Shown one piece after another: positions 55,551-64,000 of a stretch of DNA of 64,000 bases. Each line of letters opens with the position of its first letter. Within the stretch, counting starts at the first letter, position 1. Under the pieces are notes generated by a model that had not been told where the DNA came from, made no database searches, and worked only from the letters and a program-made list of their open reading frames with translations. Origin of the DNA: an uncultured Cellulophaga sp. (GTDB lineage: Bacteria > Bacteroidota > Bacteroidia > Flavobacteriales > Flavobacteriaceae); contig CANLIE010000001.1 of assembly GCA_947491225.1 (NCBI GenBank), forward strand, positions 114,262-178,261, written 5' to 3'. The position numbers were made by a program, and so were the translations under genes.

Positions 55551-55737
55551 ATTTTCTAAGATTTTTAAAATGGTACACCTGAATTTTTTTATGTACACCG
55601 AATTGTACACCTTTTAATACTTTTTTTTACGAGATATAGGAGGTCGCGCGTGTATAGATTAAGGATAAAGGTACTTGACAAGTAAGCCAACAGTCGCAGG
55701 GATTCAAGAAGTAAATTGCTGAGTTTAAAGCATAAAA

Positions 55738-55764
55738 AAACCGTTCATTTATAGAACGGTTTTT
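55738..55764. terminator. Terminator of tRNA-Asn supplied by the element
   Basis: AAACCGTTC / GAACGGTTT stem with A and T runs on both sides, so it works in both directions. It differs from the original tRNA terminator, now at 43803-43828. The rest of 55551-55737 shows no gene. Confidence 0.8.
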
Positions 55765-55773
55765 ACTTATCTG

Positions 55774-55847
55774 CTCCCCCTCTTGGGCTCGAACCAAGGA
55801 CCCTCTGATTAACAGTCAGATGCTCTAACCAACTGAGCTAAGGAGGA
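55774..55847 (-). tRNA. tRNA-Asn(GTT), intact
   Basis: 74-nt cloverleaf on the minus strand: acceptor TCCTCCT with AGGGGGA, D-arm GCTCAGTTGGTTAGAGC, anticodon loop CTGTTAA (GTT), T-arm CTTGG-TTCGAGC-CCAAG, discriminator G. The 3' half is repeated at 43834-43877, so the element restored a functional gene. Confidence 0.96.
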
Positions 55848-55924
55848 ATGTTAACAGATGTAACATCTGATAAGCGGGTGCAAATATATAAGTTTTTTTA
55901 ATATCAGCAAACAAAAAAATAAAC

Positions 55925-57241
55925 TTATATATATTTCTTTATAATATTCCAGATATCATTACCAAAGACTATAACCATTAGTCCCATTAGAATCACAAAA
56001 CCAATTATTTGTCCCTTTTCCAAGACCTTTTCACTAGGTGGTCTTCCAGAGATAATTTCGTATAACAAAAACATTACATGACCACCATCTAATGCAGGTA
56101 TTGGCAATATATTAAGGAACGCCAACCATACAGAAAACATTGCCATAAAACTCCAAATAAAAGTCCAATTCCATTGTTTAGGCATCATATCTACTAGGCC
56201 AATTGGTCCTTTTACTTGTTTGTATGCCCCTGTCTTTGTATTAAATATAACTTTAAACTGCCTAATTTGCTTTGTTAAAACTGATATGGTTTTATTAAAT
56301 CCTTCTGGAATTGCAGCAAAAAAACCATACTCATCCGTAACCCATAAATCTTTTACACTAGGGTAAACGCCAATTGTAGCTTCATTAGGAACAGTTAAGG
56401 CTATCTTTTCTCGTTTCCCATCTCTAATGACTTCGACTTGTAAATTCTTGTTAGCTGAAGATTTTATCTGCTTGGTAAATTCATCCCAATAGGTTATTTT
56501 TTTTCCATTTATTGCCACTATTTCATCACCAGCTAGAATGCCACTACTTTTTGCTACGGAATTAGGAATAACGCTATCTATTTTTGCTTTTTGCCTATAT
56601 CCTAAAAAGTTTTTCCCTTGTGTACTAAATACAGTCTCTTTTCCTTCATCACTTAACGGAAAAGTAATTTCTTTACCACTACGGTTTACCGTTACCTCAT
56701 CTCCTAAAATAATATCTAAGACTGCATCTGTAAATTTCTTACTCTTTTTACCGTCTATTGCTAAAATTTTATCTCCTGTTTTTAACCCTAATTGTTCACC
56801 AATAGAATCTATTAGAATACCGTGTTTTAAACTATCTGAAGGAATATAGGTATCTCCATTATTAAATAATAATAAGGTATAGATAATCCAAGCCAAGAAG
56901 AAGTTAACTGTAACACCACCTAACATTATAATTAATCTTTGCCATGCTGGTTTACTTCTAAACTCCCAAGGCTGTGGTTCGCTCTTCATTTGCTCGGTAT
57001 CCATACTTTCGTCTATCATACCCGCAATTTTAACATACCCGCCTAAAGGTAACCAGCCTATACCATATACAGTGTCTCCTATTTTCTTTTTAAAAAGAGA
57101 AAATTTAACATCAAAAAACAAATAGAACTTTTCTACTTTGGTCTTAAAATATTTAGCCGGAATAAAATGCCCCAACTCATGTAATATTACAAGCACAGAG
57201 ATGATTAAAATGAACTGAACAATCTGTATAAATAATTCCAT
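55925..57241 (-). CDS. rseP: RseP-family site-2 protease
   Basis: 438 aa. The zinc motif HELGH (H21, E22, H25) is in the first membrane segment. Two PDZ domains are seen (GLKTGDKILAIDGKK; GILAGDEIVAINGKK), and the C-terminal motif NILPIPALDGGH gives the third metal ligand. It performs intramembrane cleavage of anti-sigma factors or signal peptides. It stands alone upstream of tRNA-Asn on the same strand and is a core gene. Confidence 0.95.
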   Translation of the reverse strand: MELFIQIVQFILIISVLVILHELGHFIPAKYFKTKVEKFYLFFDVKFSLFKKKIGDTVYGIGWLPLGGYVKIAGMIDESMDTEQMKSEPQPWEFRSKPAWQRLIIMLGGVTVNFFLAWIIYTLLLFNNGDTYIPSDSLKHGILIDSIGEQLGLKTGDKILAIDGKKSKKFTDAVLDIILGDEVTVNRSGKEITFPLSDEGKETVFSTQGKNFLGYRQKAKIDSVIPNSVAKSSGILAGDEIVAINGKKITYWDEFTKQIKSSANKNLQVEVIRDGKREKIALTVPNEATIGVYPSVKDLWVTDEYGFFAAIPEGFNKTISVLTKQIRQFKVIFNTKTGAYKQVKGPIGLVDMMPKQWNWTFIWSFMAMFSVWLAFLNILPIPALDGGHVMFLLYEIISGRPPSEKVLEKGQIIGFVILMGLMVIVFGNDIWNIIKKYI

Positions 57242-57352
57242 TAAATCTTTTTTAATTTTTTAAAACGAACAAAAGTACACTTTTAAGTGCTCTTACAAAA
57301 AGATATAAAGGATCTCAATACATTTTTATGAATTATTTAATAACTTATACTA

Positions 57353-57383
57353 TTGAATATTCCCTACTCCTATTGTAACTTTG
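57353..57383 (+). promoter_or_regulatory. Promoter of the SCO1 gene
   Basis: TTG at 57353-57355, a 20-bp spacer and a perfect -7 element TAACTTTG at 57376-57383. The ATG at 57394 lies only 10 bp on, so the leader is very short. Confidence 0.55.
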
Positions 57384-57393
57384 TAAAAAAAAT

Positions 57394-58068
57394 ATGCGCT
57401 CATTTTTTAGTAAGTTCAAGATTTTTGGCATTGTCCTTTTAGCTGTATCATCTATTATACTGTACTTGTTCTACAATGCATTAAAACCAGTTAAAAAACT
57501 TCCTATTTATCAACCTGCAGACTTTAATGCAGAATTAGTAGACAAATCTTTACTGCACAAGAAAAAATACCACACCGTTGCCAATTTTTCACTTGTTAAC
57601 CAAAATGGGGAAATAGTGACCCAAAAAAATTATGAAAATAAAATATATGTTGCTGATTTTTTCTTTACTACCTGCCAAACTATTTGCCCTGTAATGACAA
57701 AGAATATGGCTACCCTTCAAGATATAATTAAAAATGATGATGATATACTATTATTATCACATTCTGTTACTCCACAGATTGATTCTGTGGAGCAATTAAA
57801 AAAATATGCTTTGGAGAAAGGTGTATTAGACAATAAATGGAACTTGGTTACGGGCGATAAAAAACAAATATATGATTTGGCAAGAAAATCCTATATGGCG
57901 GTAAAAACTGATCCAAACATAGACCCATACAGTATGATTCATACCGAAAATTTTATTCTAGTGGATAAAGAAAAGCGTATTAGAGGTACTTATGATGGAA
58001 CTAATGACAAAGAAATTAAAAAACTGATTAGTGATATTGAAATCTTAAAATCTTCTTACACTGATTAG
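57394..58068 (+). CDS. SCO1/SenC copper chaperone
   Basis: 224 aa. One N-terminal membrane anchor, then a thioredoxin-like fold with the copper motif FTTCQTICPV (C94, C98) and a distal His in SMIHTENFILVD. It delivers copper to the CuA site of cytochrome oxidase in the periplasm; with a CuA-bearing NosZ encoded nearby, a wider role is possible but unproven. Confidence 0.9.
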   Translation: MRSFFSKFKIFGIVLLAVSSIILYLFYNALKPVKKLPIYQPADFNAELVDKSLLHKKKYHTVANFSLVNQNGEIVTQKNYENKIYVADFFFTTCQTICPVMTKNMATLQDIIKNDDDILLLSHSVTPQIDSVEQLKKYALEKGVLDNKWNLVTGDKKQIYDLARKSYMAVKTDPNIDPYSMIHTENFILVDKEKRIRGTYDGTNDKEIKKLISDIEILKSSYTD

Positions 58069-58175
58069 CCATACCCTTTTAATATAACATATACTTGTTT
58101 TTTTTGAGTTTTAAGCTAGCTAATTTGCTTTTTTCCTTTACTTTTGCTCTTACTTAAAATCAATCTAAATAAAAA

Positions 58176-58421
58176 TTGAGTATCACTGTCGCACAACTTA
58201 AGCAAGGACAAAGAGGAATAATAAAAGATTTCTCTGAAGATATCCTACCCATTAAACTTTTAGAAATGGGTTGCTTGCCTGGCAATGAGATAGAATTAAT
58301 ACAAATAGCTCCGCTTAAAGATCCAATTTACATTAATGTAAATGGTTCTCATATTGCCATAAGAAGAGTCACTGCCAACCTTATTGAGCTAGATTTAATT
58401 GACGAATTTAATTCAATATGA
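58176..58421 (+). CDS. feoA: FeoA iron transport accessory protein
   Basis: 81 aa from a TTG start at 58176, as no ATG is available before the conserved region. FeoA SH3-like fold: LKQGQRGIIKDF, LLEMGCLPGNEIEL, VNGSHIAIRRVTANLI. Its stop overlaps the feoB ATG (ATGA), so the two are coupled. FeoA supports FeoB-mediated Fe(II) uptake. Confidence 0.9.
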   Translation: MSITVAQLKQGQRGIIKDFSEDILPIKLLEMGCLPGNEIELIQIAPLKDPIYINVNGSHIAIRRVTANLIELDLIDEFNSI

Positions 58422-60643
58422 GTAAGAACATTAATGTAGCTTTAATTGGTAATCCAAATACCGGAAAAACATCTGTTTTTAATGAACTTACTGGCTTAAA
58501 ACAAAAAGTAGGGAACTATCCTGGCATTACAGTAGAAAAAAAAGAAGGCATTTGTAAGTTGCCACGTGGTGTAAAAGCACATATCTTAGATTTACCAGGC
58601 ACCTATAGCTTAAACACAACTTCGTTAGATGAAAGTGTTGTTGTAGAATTACTCTTAAACAAGAACGACAAAGATTTTCCTGATGTTGCAGTAGTAGTTA
58701 GTGACGTAGAAAACTTAAAACGCAACCTTCTCCTATTTACACAAATAAAAGATCTTAAAATTCCTACTATCCTAGTCATAAATATGGCAGACCGTATGAC
58801 CAGAAAAGGGATCTCTTTAGATATCCCGTTATTGGAAACTAGGTTAAACACAAAAATAGCATTAGTAAGCACAAGGAAAGGAGAAGGCATTACCAATCTA
58901 AAAGAACTGATCGCTGATTATAAAAACCTGTCTATAAAGCCTAACATAGACACAACAACAATTGCTCCTGAATATTTTAATAAACTCAGAGATGCCTTTC
59001 CTAAAGAAGAGGTTTATAAATTATGGTTGGTCATTACCCAAGATGTAAATTTTATGCCTATTGAAAAAAAGAGGCTAAAAAATGCTAACTCTTTTTCTAC
59101 CAAGTCTAACTCAGAACTTAAAAAACTACAGCATAGGGAAACTGTTTTACGGTATCAGTTTATAAATAACATTTTAAAGGAAACGTATAAAGTAGACGTA
59201 AATGCAGCTAGAGGCTTAAGAGCTTCATTAGACAAGGTTCTAACACACAAAGTATTTGGATACGTTATTTTCTTTTTAATTTTGCTCATAATTTTTCAAG
59301 CAATTTATGAGTGGAGTAGTTATCCAATGGATTTTATTGACGAAACATTTGCTTTAACAAGTGAATGGATCAAAAACACCTTACCATCAGGAGTATTTAC
59401 AGACTTAATAGCTGAAGGTATAGTTGCTGGTATTGGTGGTGTTGTAATATTTATACCACAAATAGCATTTCTATTTTTATTTATTTCCTTACTAGAAGAA
59501 AGTGGTTATATGAGTAGGGTTGTTTTTTTAATGGATAAGTTAATGCGTCCGTTTGGGCTTAGTGGCAAAAGTGTTGTGCCTTTAATTTCTGGAACAGCTT
59601 GTGCAATACCTGCTGTTATGGCAACCAGAACCATTGAAAATTGGAAAGAACGCTTAATTACAATCTTGGTTACTCCATTTACAACATGTTCTGCCCGCTT
59701 ACCTGTTTATTTAATAATCATTGCATTGGTAATACCAGAGGGTACATTCTTAGGTTTAAGCTACCAAGCCTTAACGCTAATGTTATTATACCTTATTGGC
59801 TTTGGGATGGCCATATTTTCTGCAATGATATTGCACAAAATAATGAAGATAAAAAGCCGAACCTTTTTTGTTATTGAAATGCCCAACTATAAGCTCCCCC
59901 TTTTTAAAAATGTGATTTATACTGTATGGGAAAAAACAAAGAGCTTTGTTTACGGCGCTGGTAAAATAATTTTAGCAATCTCCATAATATTATGGGTTTT
60001 GGGCACTTATGGTATTTCTGATAATTTTAATAATGCAGATGATATTGTAAAAAATAGAATCCAAAATGAAGGTTTTTCTACGTTTAATCAAGAACACATT
60101 ATAGAAGAAATTGCAATTTACACTGGGAAGCTAACAATAAACAATCCTGAACTAACAACTGCCAATATAAAAGATTCTATTGCAGTGCGTGTTTTGGCAT
60201 TACACCAAAAAGCAGAAAGTCAAGAAATTGCTAGTTTTAAATTAGAGCATTCTTTTATTGGCTATGCAGGTAAGGCTATAGAACCTATTGTAAAACCTTT
60301 GGGATATGATTGGAAAATAGGTATTGCGGTCATTACCTCTTTTGCTGCTCGCGAAGTCTTTGTAGGCACACTTGCAACAATATATAGCGTAGGGAACGAC
60401 GAAGAAGAAACTATAAAAAACAGAATGGCTGCTGAAGTAAATCCTTGGAATGGTAAACCGCTTTTTAATTTAGCTTCTGGAGTTTCTTTACTATTGTTTT
60501 ATGCCTTTGCAATGCAATGTATGAGTACACTTGCCATAGTTAAAAGAGAAACCAATAGTTGGAAATGGCCTGCAGCTCAACTAGTCTTTATGAGTATCTT
60601 TGCTTATGTAGTTGCACTTATTGCCTATCAAATTTTAAAATAG
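58418..60643 (+). CDS. feoB: FeoB ferrous iron transporter
   Basis: 741 aa. An N-terminal G domain with G1 GNPNTGKTS (11-19), the GNYPGITVEKKEG switch region, G3 LDLPGTYSL and G4 INMAD. The membrane part has the gate regions MSRVVFLMDKLMRPFGLSGKS and GTACAIPAVMATRT. It imports Fe(II) across the inner membrane. It overlaps feoA by 4 bp. A standard single-protein length. Confidence 0.96.
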   Translation: MSKNINVALIGNPNTGKTSVFNELTGLKQKVGNYPGITVEKKEGICKLPRGVKAHILDLPGTYSLNTTSLDESVVVELLLNKNDKDFPDVAVVVSDVENLKRNLLLFTQIKDLKIPTILVINMADRMTRKGISLDIPLLETRLNTKIALVSTRKGEGITNLKELIADYKNLSIKPNIDTTTIAPEYFNKLRDAFPKEEVYKLWLVITQDVNFMPIEKKRLKNANSFSTKSNSELKKLQHRETVLRYQFINNILKETYKVDVNAARGLRASLDKVLTHKVFGYVIFFLILLIIFQAIYEWSSYPMDFIDETFALTSEWIKNTLPSGVFTDLIAEGIVAGIGGVVIFIPQIAFLFLFISLLEESGYMSRVVFLMDKLMRPFGLSGKSVVPLISGTACAIPAVMATRTIENWKERLITILVTPFTTCSARLPVYLIIIALVIPEGTFLGLSYQALTLMLLYLIGFGMAIFSAMILHKIMKIKSRTFFVIEMPNYKLPLFKNVIYTVWEKTKSFVYGAGKIILAISIILWVLGTYGISDNFNNADDIVKNRIQNEGFSTFNQEHIIEEIAIYTGKLTINNPELTTANIKDSIAVRVLALHQKAESQEIASFKLEHSFIGYAGKAIEPIVKPLGYDWKIGIAVITSFAAREVFVGTLATIYSVGNDEEETIKNRMAAEVNPWNGKPLFNLASGVSLLLFYAFAMQCMSTLAIVKRETNSWKWPAAQLVFMSIFAYVVALIAYQILK

Positions 60644-60660
60644 AATGTCTTCTCTTTAAA

Positions 60661-61314
60661 TTAAGCAAATCTAAAACTTAAGCTACCATCTTGTTTTTCT
60701 ATAATGAATATAGTTGCAGCACAAATGTTTTTATGTCTTAATATTATGGAGTTATTTTTTAAGTAATCTATATACTTTTTATATACGGCTTCTTTAAACC
60801 TCCAATTACAACGTAAGATTAGCTCTCGCTCTTTGGCTATAAAGGAATGATGTATTACAAACAGCCTATTTTGTAAATTGCTACGTTGTCCTTTACTTTG
60901 TTTCTCATAATAAAATTCCACAATTTTCTGTGGATTTTCCATATTAAACCCACTTCTCATTTCCTTAGGAACAATAGTGCTTTTTACATCAAACCGTAGT
61001 GTTATATCATTAAAGAATTCAATATCATACAACTGATCTTTATGATTTGGGTTTCTAGTAACTTCACTATGCTTATAAAAAAGATACTCATCGCATCTAG
61101 AGCATTGCCATAAAAACCATCTTCTTTTAAAGTAATCTTTATCTACATTGCTTAAAGATGCCGTCTTTGTTTCCAATTCCTTAATATTCTTACACGCAAA
61201 AAGATTCACCTTGCCATCTGTAGCATTATTCTGAATTCTTCCCCACTGTAATGGGATATGTTCTGCTAATTGCTGAAGCTCTACTCCCAATTTTTCAAAT
61301 TCCAAACTGTTCAT
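60661..61314 (-). CDS. Putative restriction endonuclease paired with C5 methyltransferase
   Basis: 217 aa. LRFDVKSTIVPKE gives a D-x-K nuclease-like motif, and QCSRCDEYLFYKH may be a metal or structural Cys pair. It follows the C5 methyltransferase gene by 32 bp on the same strand, the usual place of a cognate type II nuclease. No named family recognised, so the assignment rests on motif and position. Could be another methyltransferase-linked protein. Confidence 0.55.
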   Translation of the reverse strand: MNSLEFEKLGVELQQLAEHIPLQWGRIQNNATDGKVNLFACKNIKELETKTASLSNVDKDYFKRRWFLWQCSRCDEYLFYKHSEVTRNPNHKDQLYDIEFFNDITLRFDVKSTIVPKEMRSGFNMENPQKIVEFYYEKQSKGQRSNLQNRLFVIHHSFIAKERELILRCNWRFKEAVYKKYIDYLKNNSIILRHKNICAATIFIIEKQDGSLSFRFA

Positions 61315-61346
61315 AAGATATTCATCAATTTTTATAAATCTTAAAT

Positions 61347-62594
61347 TTATGTATTTATAATTTTCCTTATTGTTAACCCTATAGCTTTTGCTAATAAAGG
61401 CGGCACTGCATTACCAATTTGTACCATTTGTTTTCCTTTTGCTCCTTTAAAGATAAAATCGTCTGGAAAAGATTGCAACCTTGCCATTTCACGAACTGTA
61501 ATTACCCTTGACTCTATAGGATGAATATTAACACCTCCGTGGTTTTCTTTTATGGTACAACTAGCCTCGTTCCAAGGGCATTTTTTCCAAGAATCTGAAT
61601 AGTTATCATACAAGCTCTTGCCTTCTGGAACTCTAGCCAAACGTTTTTTCATATCATCTCTATGTTTTGTTCTAACATGATTAAAAGCCACATCATCTTT
61701 TCGTTTTACCAAATCTTCTATTGCTTCTTTTGTAGTAATATAATTTTCTGGTGAAAGCAATGGTTTTGGATGATGATTCTTCTTTTTTATTCTGTTGGCT
61801 ACAAAAATAATACGCTCTCTTTTTTGTGGTACATAATAATCCGCAGCATTTAGTATTGTAACATTTACTGCGTATCCTAAATTTGCTATATCTTCTTTTA
61901 TCTTATCTTCTACTTTGCCTTTTAGCATAGAACGCAAACCTTTTACATTCTCAGCAACTATAAACTCTGGTTGTAGCTCCTCTATAATTTGAAGCATATC
62001 TTTATAAAGGGAGTTACGTTCATCTTCCACTATCCTACTCCCAGACATACTAAACCCTTGACATGGAAATCCGCCAGAAAGCACAGTAAGAGACCTACCG
62101 TTAAGTTCCCTTTTAACCGTATTTACAAATTTATCTTTTACACTTCTTTGGGTAATGTCTCCTTCTATGTGTGGGTGATTAAAGTTTTCCCTATACGTCA
62201 TACCAGCTTCTTTAAACCAATCTAACCCACCTACCTGCTTAAAACCTGCCATTTCAAACCCCTTAGCCATACCGCCTGCTCCACAAAATAAATCTGCGGA
62301 CGTAAGCTCTGTTTTAGATGGATTTTCCCAAATCTTAGAGATATCCATCCAATTAACCTCATCTGTTTTAATGGATTTATATGAAAAATATTTTTCTTTC
62401 GTTTTTTTGGATTTGTCTTTTAAAATAAGAGTATTTAAAAAATTAGAAAGAGCTTTTTTATCAATTGTATGAACACCTCCTCTTTTTACAGACTTTAAAG
62501 CGCCTGAATGGATATATTTACGAATGGATTTCTGCGACATATTTAATTCTTGCGCTACATCTTCTATTCGTAATAACTGTTCTTTTATGCTCAT
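61347..62594 (-). CDS. DNA (cytosine-5) methyltransferase with N-terminal HTH
   Basis: 415 aa from the ATG at 62594. The first 55 residues form an excisionase-like HTH (RIEDVAQELNMSQKSIRKYI). Then motif I DLFCGAGGMAKGFEMAGF, motif IV GGFPCQGFSMSG with the catalytic Cys, motif VI VAENVKGL, motif VIII QKRERIIFVANR, and C-terminal motifs IX-X (GNAVPPLLAKAIG). It methylates cytosine in DNA. The HTH may repress its own operon, as in M.EcoRII-like enzymes. It lies in a row with a phosphoesterase and the putative nuclease. Confidence 0.93.
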   Translation of the reverse strand: MSIKEQLLRIEDVAQELNMSQKSIRKYIHSGALKSVKRGGVHTIDKKALSNFLNTLILKDKSKKTKEKYFSYKSIKTDEVNWMDISKIWENPSKTELTSADLFCGAGGMAKGFEMAGFKQVGGLDWFKEAGMTYRENFNHPHIEGDITQRSVKDKFVNTVKRELNGRSLTVLSGGFPCQGFSMSGSRIVEDERNSLYKDMLQIIEELQPEFIVAENVKGLRSMLKGKVEDKIKEDIANLGYAVNVTILNAADYYVPQKRERIIFVANRIKKKNHHPKPLLSPENYITTKEAIEDLVKRKDDVAFNHVRTKHRDDMKKRLARVPEGKSLYDNYSDSWKKCPWNEASCTIKENHGGVNIHPIESRVITVREMARLQSFPDDFIFKGAKGKQMVQIGNAVPPLLAKAIGLTIRKIINT

Positions 62595-62598
62595 CAAA

Positions 62599-63501
62599 TT
62601 ATTTTTTTGCCCTTTGGTAATCTATTAGTTTTTGAGGTCCTTCCAACAATATACGCACTACTCTTAAAGTACCATCTTCTGTTGTGGCAATTTGCCACTT
62701 AATTAATGAAATCTCACCATTTTCAATTTCAATTCCTGTTATACTTCTTGGGTGCACACAGCTACCATCATTAAAAAAAGGAATCTTCCCTGGTTCTGGA
62801 AAACGAGGTCTATGCGTATGTCCAACTATTGTAAGTTTTTCATCATTCTGTACTATCCATTTTTTTATTCTTCGCTCAACTTTAATAAGCTCTTTATGGT
62901 TCTTTGCGGGGCTAGTAGGGTCTGCAATACCCCAAACTTGTAAGGGTTTCCAAAGCACTCTTACTAAAAACCTGCCTACTCTCCAAAAAGTGTAATTCCA
63001 CCAGTCTGCTTGGTGACCGTGTGTTAAAAACAACTCTTGGCTCGTATCTCTGTGCTTTAATACTATAGCTTCATTATATTCTATACCAACAAACAGCTCT
63101 TTGTCTTGCCCGTCTATAGGTTCAAAATAACTAGATAAATTCTTTTTTACATAATTAGGATCTTTATATACCATATCATGATTACCCCAAATCATATATA
63201 GTCTATTCTGTAAATGATACTGCCGCAAAAGATTAAAAATATTCTTGTGTGCTATAAAAATGGACTCAAAAGATACATTCTCCCACAACTCATCTCCATC
63301 TCCCAATTCAAAATAACTAAAACCTTCATTGTAATAATGCTTTAAAGCGTGAAAATAGATATTTCTATTGTTTGCAAAATCATCAGCAAAACTATTGTCT
63401 CCCCTATGGCAATCACTAAAAAGAATAATTTTTGATGTATCATCAAAAGGCACAACTTTAGCATTATCGTACGCTTTGGTTAACCTTTTAAAAGATGACA
63501 T
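62599..63501 (-). CDS. Metallophosphoesterase
   Basis: 300 aa. All calcineurin-like motifs are intact: FSDCHRGD (D-x-H), ELGDGDELWEN, WGNHDMVY, LTHGHQADWW and VGHTHRPRF. A basic C-terminal part follows. The sequence resembles LpxH/UshA-distant phosphoesterases; the substrate cannot be told. It is 4 bp from the methyltransferase start, so the three genes look like one operon. Confidence 0.88.
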   Translation of the reverse strand: MSSFKRLTKAYDNAKVVPFDDTSKIILFSDCHRGDNSFADDFANNRNIYFHALKHYYNEGFSYFELGDGDELWENVSFESIFIAHKNIFNLLRQYHLQNRLYMIWGNHDMVYKDPNYVKKNLSSYFEPIDGQDKELFVGIEYNEAIVLKHRDTSQELFLTHGHQADWWNYTFWRVGRFLVRVLWKPLQVWGIADPTSPAKNHKELIKVERRIKKWIVQNDEKLTIVGHTHRPRFPEPGKIPFFNDGSCVHPRSITGIEIENGEISLIKWQIATTEDGTLRVVRILLEGPQKLIDYQRAKK

Positions 63502-63825
63502 ATATAGAATTTTCTATAAATATCTAAAAAAGGATGCAATCTGTGAAAATTACAGAAATAAAAATATAATTCTTTTGTGACTTTACTTATTAAAACTATA
63601 CTAACTACAAGGCATTGAATTAGAAAACGAAATATGACTACCTATAATACAGCTTATTTACTTTGACAAGTATTACCACAATACGAAGCTATGGTAAATA
63701 ACAATGACATATTCTTAGTAAAAAAGGCTAATTATATTTTCTACTGATAAACATCTCAATAATTTCACTTTTATGTCAGTAGTCTTTCTAGGACTTCTAT
63801 TATTATTTAGGAGTATAACTTAAAT

Positions 63826-64000
63826 AACGTGAGTTCGACGTAAAAAGTGAATATTTTTCATAGAAAAAAGCAGAAAATTTAGTAAATTAAAGTTCTGATT
63901 TTCAATAAACTAAATATATTCTACTTATGATTTCTGACACTAAGATAATCGAAATTTTTTGTAATCTTGACGATTTTATGAAAGAGTTTGAAAATGTTTT
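63826..64000 (+). mobile_element. Left end of an IS982-type insertion sequence
   Basis: A likely terminal inverted repeat ACGTGAGTTCGACGTAA starts near 63827, about 100 bp before a transposase start. The element runs out of the window, so its right end cannot be checked. The non-coding DNA from 63502 to 63825 shows no gene. Confidence 0.55.
63927..64000 (+). CDS. IS982-family transposase, N-terminal part (cut by window edge)
   Basis: 24 codons are visible from the ATG at 63927: MISDTKIIEIFCNLDDF and MKEFENV. The start resembles IS982 transposases, which begin with an M-x-x-x-K-I-x-E-I-F pattern and an acidic Phe-rich stretch. The catalytic DDE region lies outside the window. Confidence 0.6.
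   Translation, partial: MISDTKIIEIFCNLDDFMKEFENV

Larger units (their letters stand above)
43834..55815. mobile_element. Integrative element at tRNA-Asn (island segment 2)
   Basis: About 11.9 kb between 44-bp direct repeats (43834-43877 and 55772-55815) derived from tRNA-Asn, with an integrase gene next to the intact tRNA. It holds a replication-like module, RadC, regulators and a two-gene nuclease system. No relaxase or conjugation gene is visible, so it is an integrative element that moves itself or is mobilised in trans. Confidence 0.85.

Overview
The window is Bacteroidota chromosomal DNA, almost certainly Flavobacteriaceae. It is very AT-rich, has TAnnTTTG-type -7 promoter elements and weak or absent Shine-Dalgarno sequences, and encodes many short lipoproteins. 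Typical family genes are present: a six-bladed beta-propeller lipoprotein, a CTnDOT-like integrase, a clade II nos cluster and a DUF3871 protein. All names come from reading the translations; no database search was run.

Layout. 1-7.9 kb is core housekeeping: metallophosphoesterase, CYTH protein, DNA polymerase IV, a 1-Cys peroxiredoxin, a decayed ABC ATPase, a TPR lipoprotein, aspS and a MORN-like secreted protein. 7.9-9.4 kb is mostly non-coding, with diverged repeats around one small lipoprotein gene. 9.4-20.4 kb is a nitrous-oxide respiration locus in two transcription units. The first holds a small Cys protein, a NosA/OprC-type outer-membrane copper receptor and a Met/His-rich copper lipoprotein. 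The second holds a cytochrome c lipoprotein, a fasciclin lipoprotein, nosZ, a nosB-like gene, nosL, nosD, nosF and nosY. Each unit has a CRP/FNR-type palindrome at exactly the same distance from its -7 element.

20.4-55.8 kb reads as a composite island of about 35 kb at a tRNA-Asn gene. Segment 1 (about 20.4-43.8 kb) is bounded by a 52-bp perfect direct repeat. It holds (a) a locus I do not recognise as a described system: dedicated signal peptidase I, an 81-aa secreted Cys-tailed peptide with its own terminator, a beta-propeller lipoprotein, a thioredoxin-like protein, and a tripartite exporter with one adaptor, one TolC-like channel and two RND pumps; (b) a HemG-like flavodoxin; (c) a small mobile-element core (RuvC-like, XRE, winged-helix replication protein, two tyrosine recombinases, a tRNA-Ala 3' half); and (d) a type III restriction-modification system with a frameshifted Fic gene between mod and res. 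Segment 2 (43.8-55.8 kb) is bounded by 44-bp copies of the tRNA-Asn 3' half. It holds RadC, a DUF3871/RecA-like ATPase/helicase module and a CTnDOT-like integrase. Its cargo is a two-gene nuclease system resembling GAPS4, whose first gene is split at an A_AAA_AAA slippery heptamer.

55.8-64 kb returns to core: intact tRNA-Asn, rseP, SCO1, feoAB, then a metallophosphoesterase / C5 methyltransferase / putative nuclease operon, and the start of an IS982-type insertion sequence at the right edge. Before the insertions, nosY and tRNA-Asn probably converged on a shared terminator next to rseP.

Functional links: the copper receptor and copper lipoprotein plausibly feed NosL/NosDFY-dependent maturation of NosZ. 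The signal peptidase, thioredoxin-like protein and pumps plausibly process and export the small peptide. The type III system, Fic, the GAPS4-like pair and the C5 methyltransferase operon make the right half rich in defence genes.
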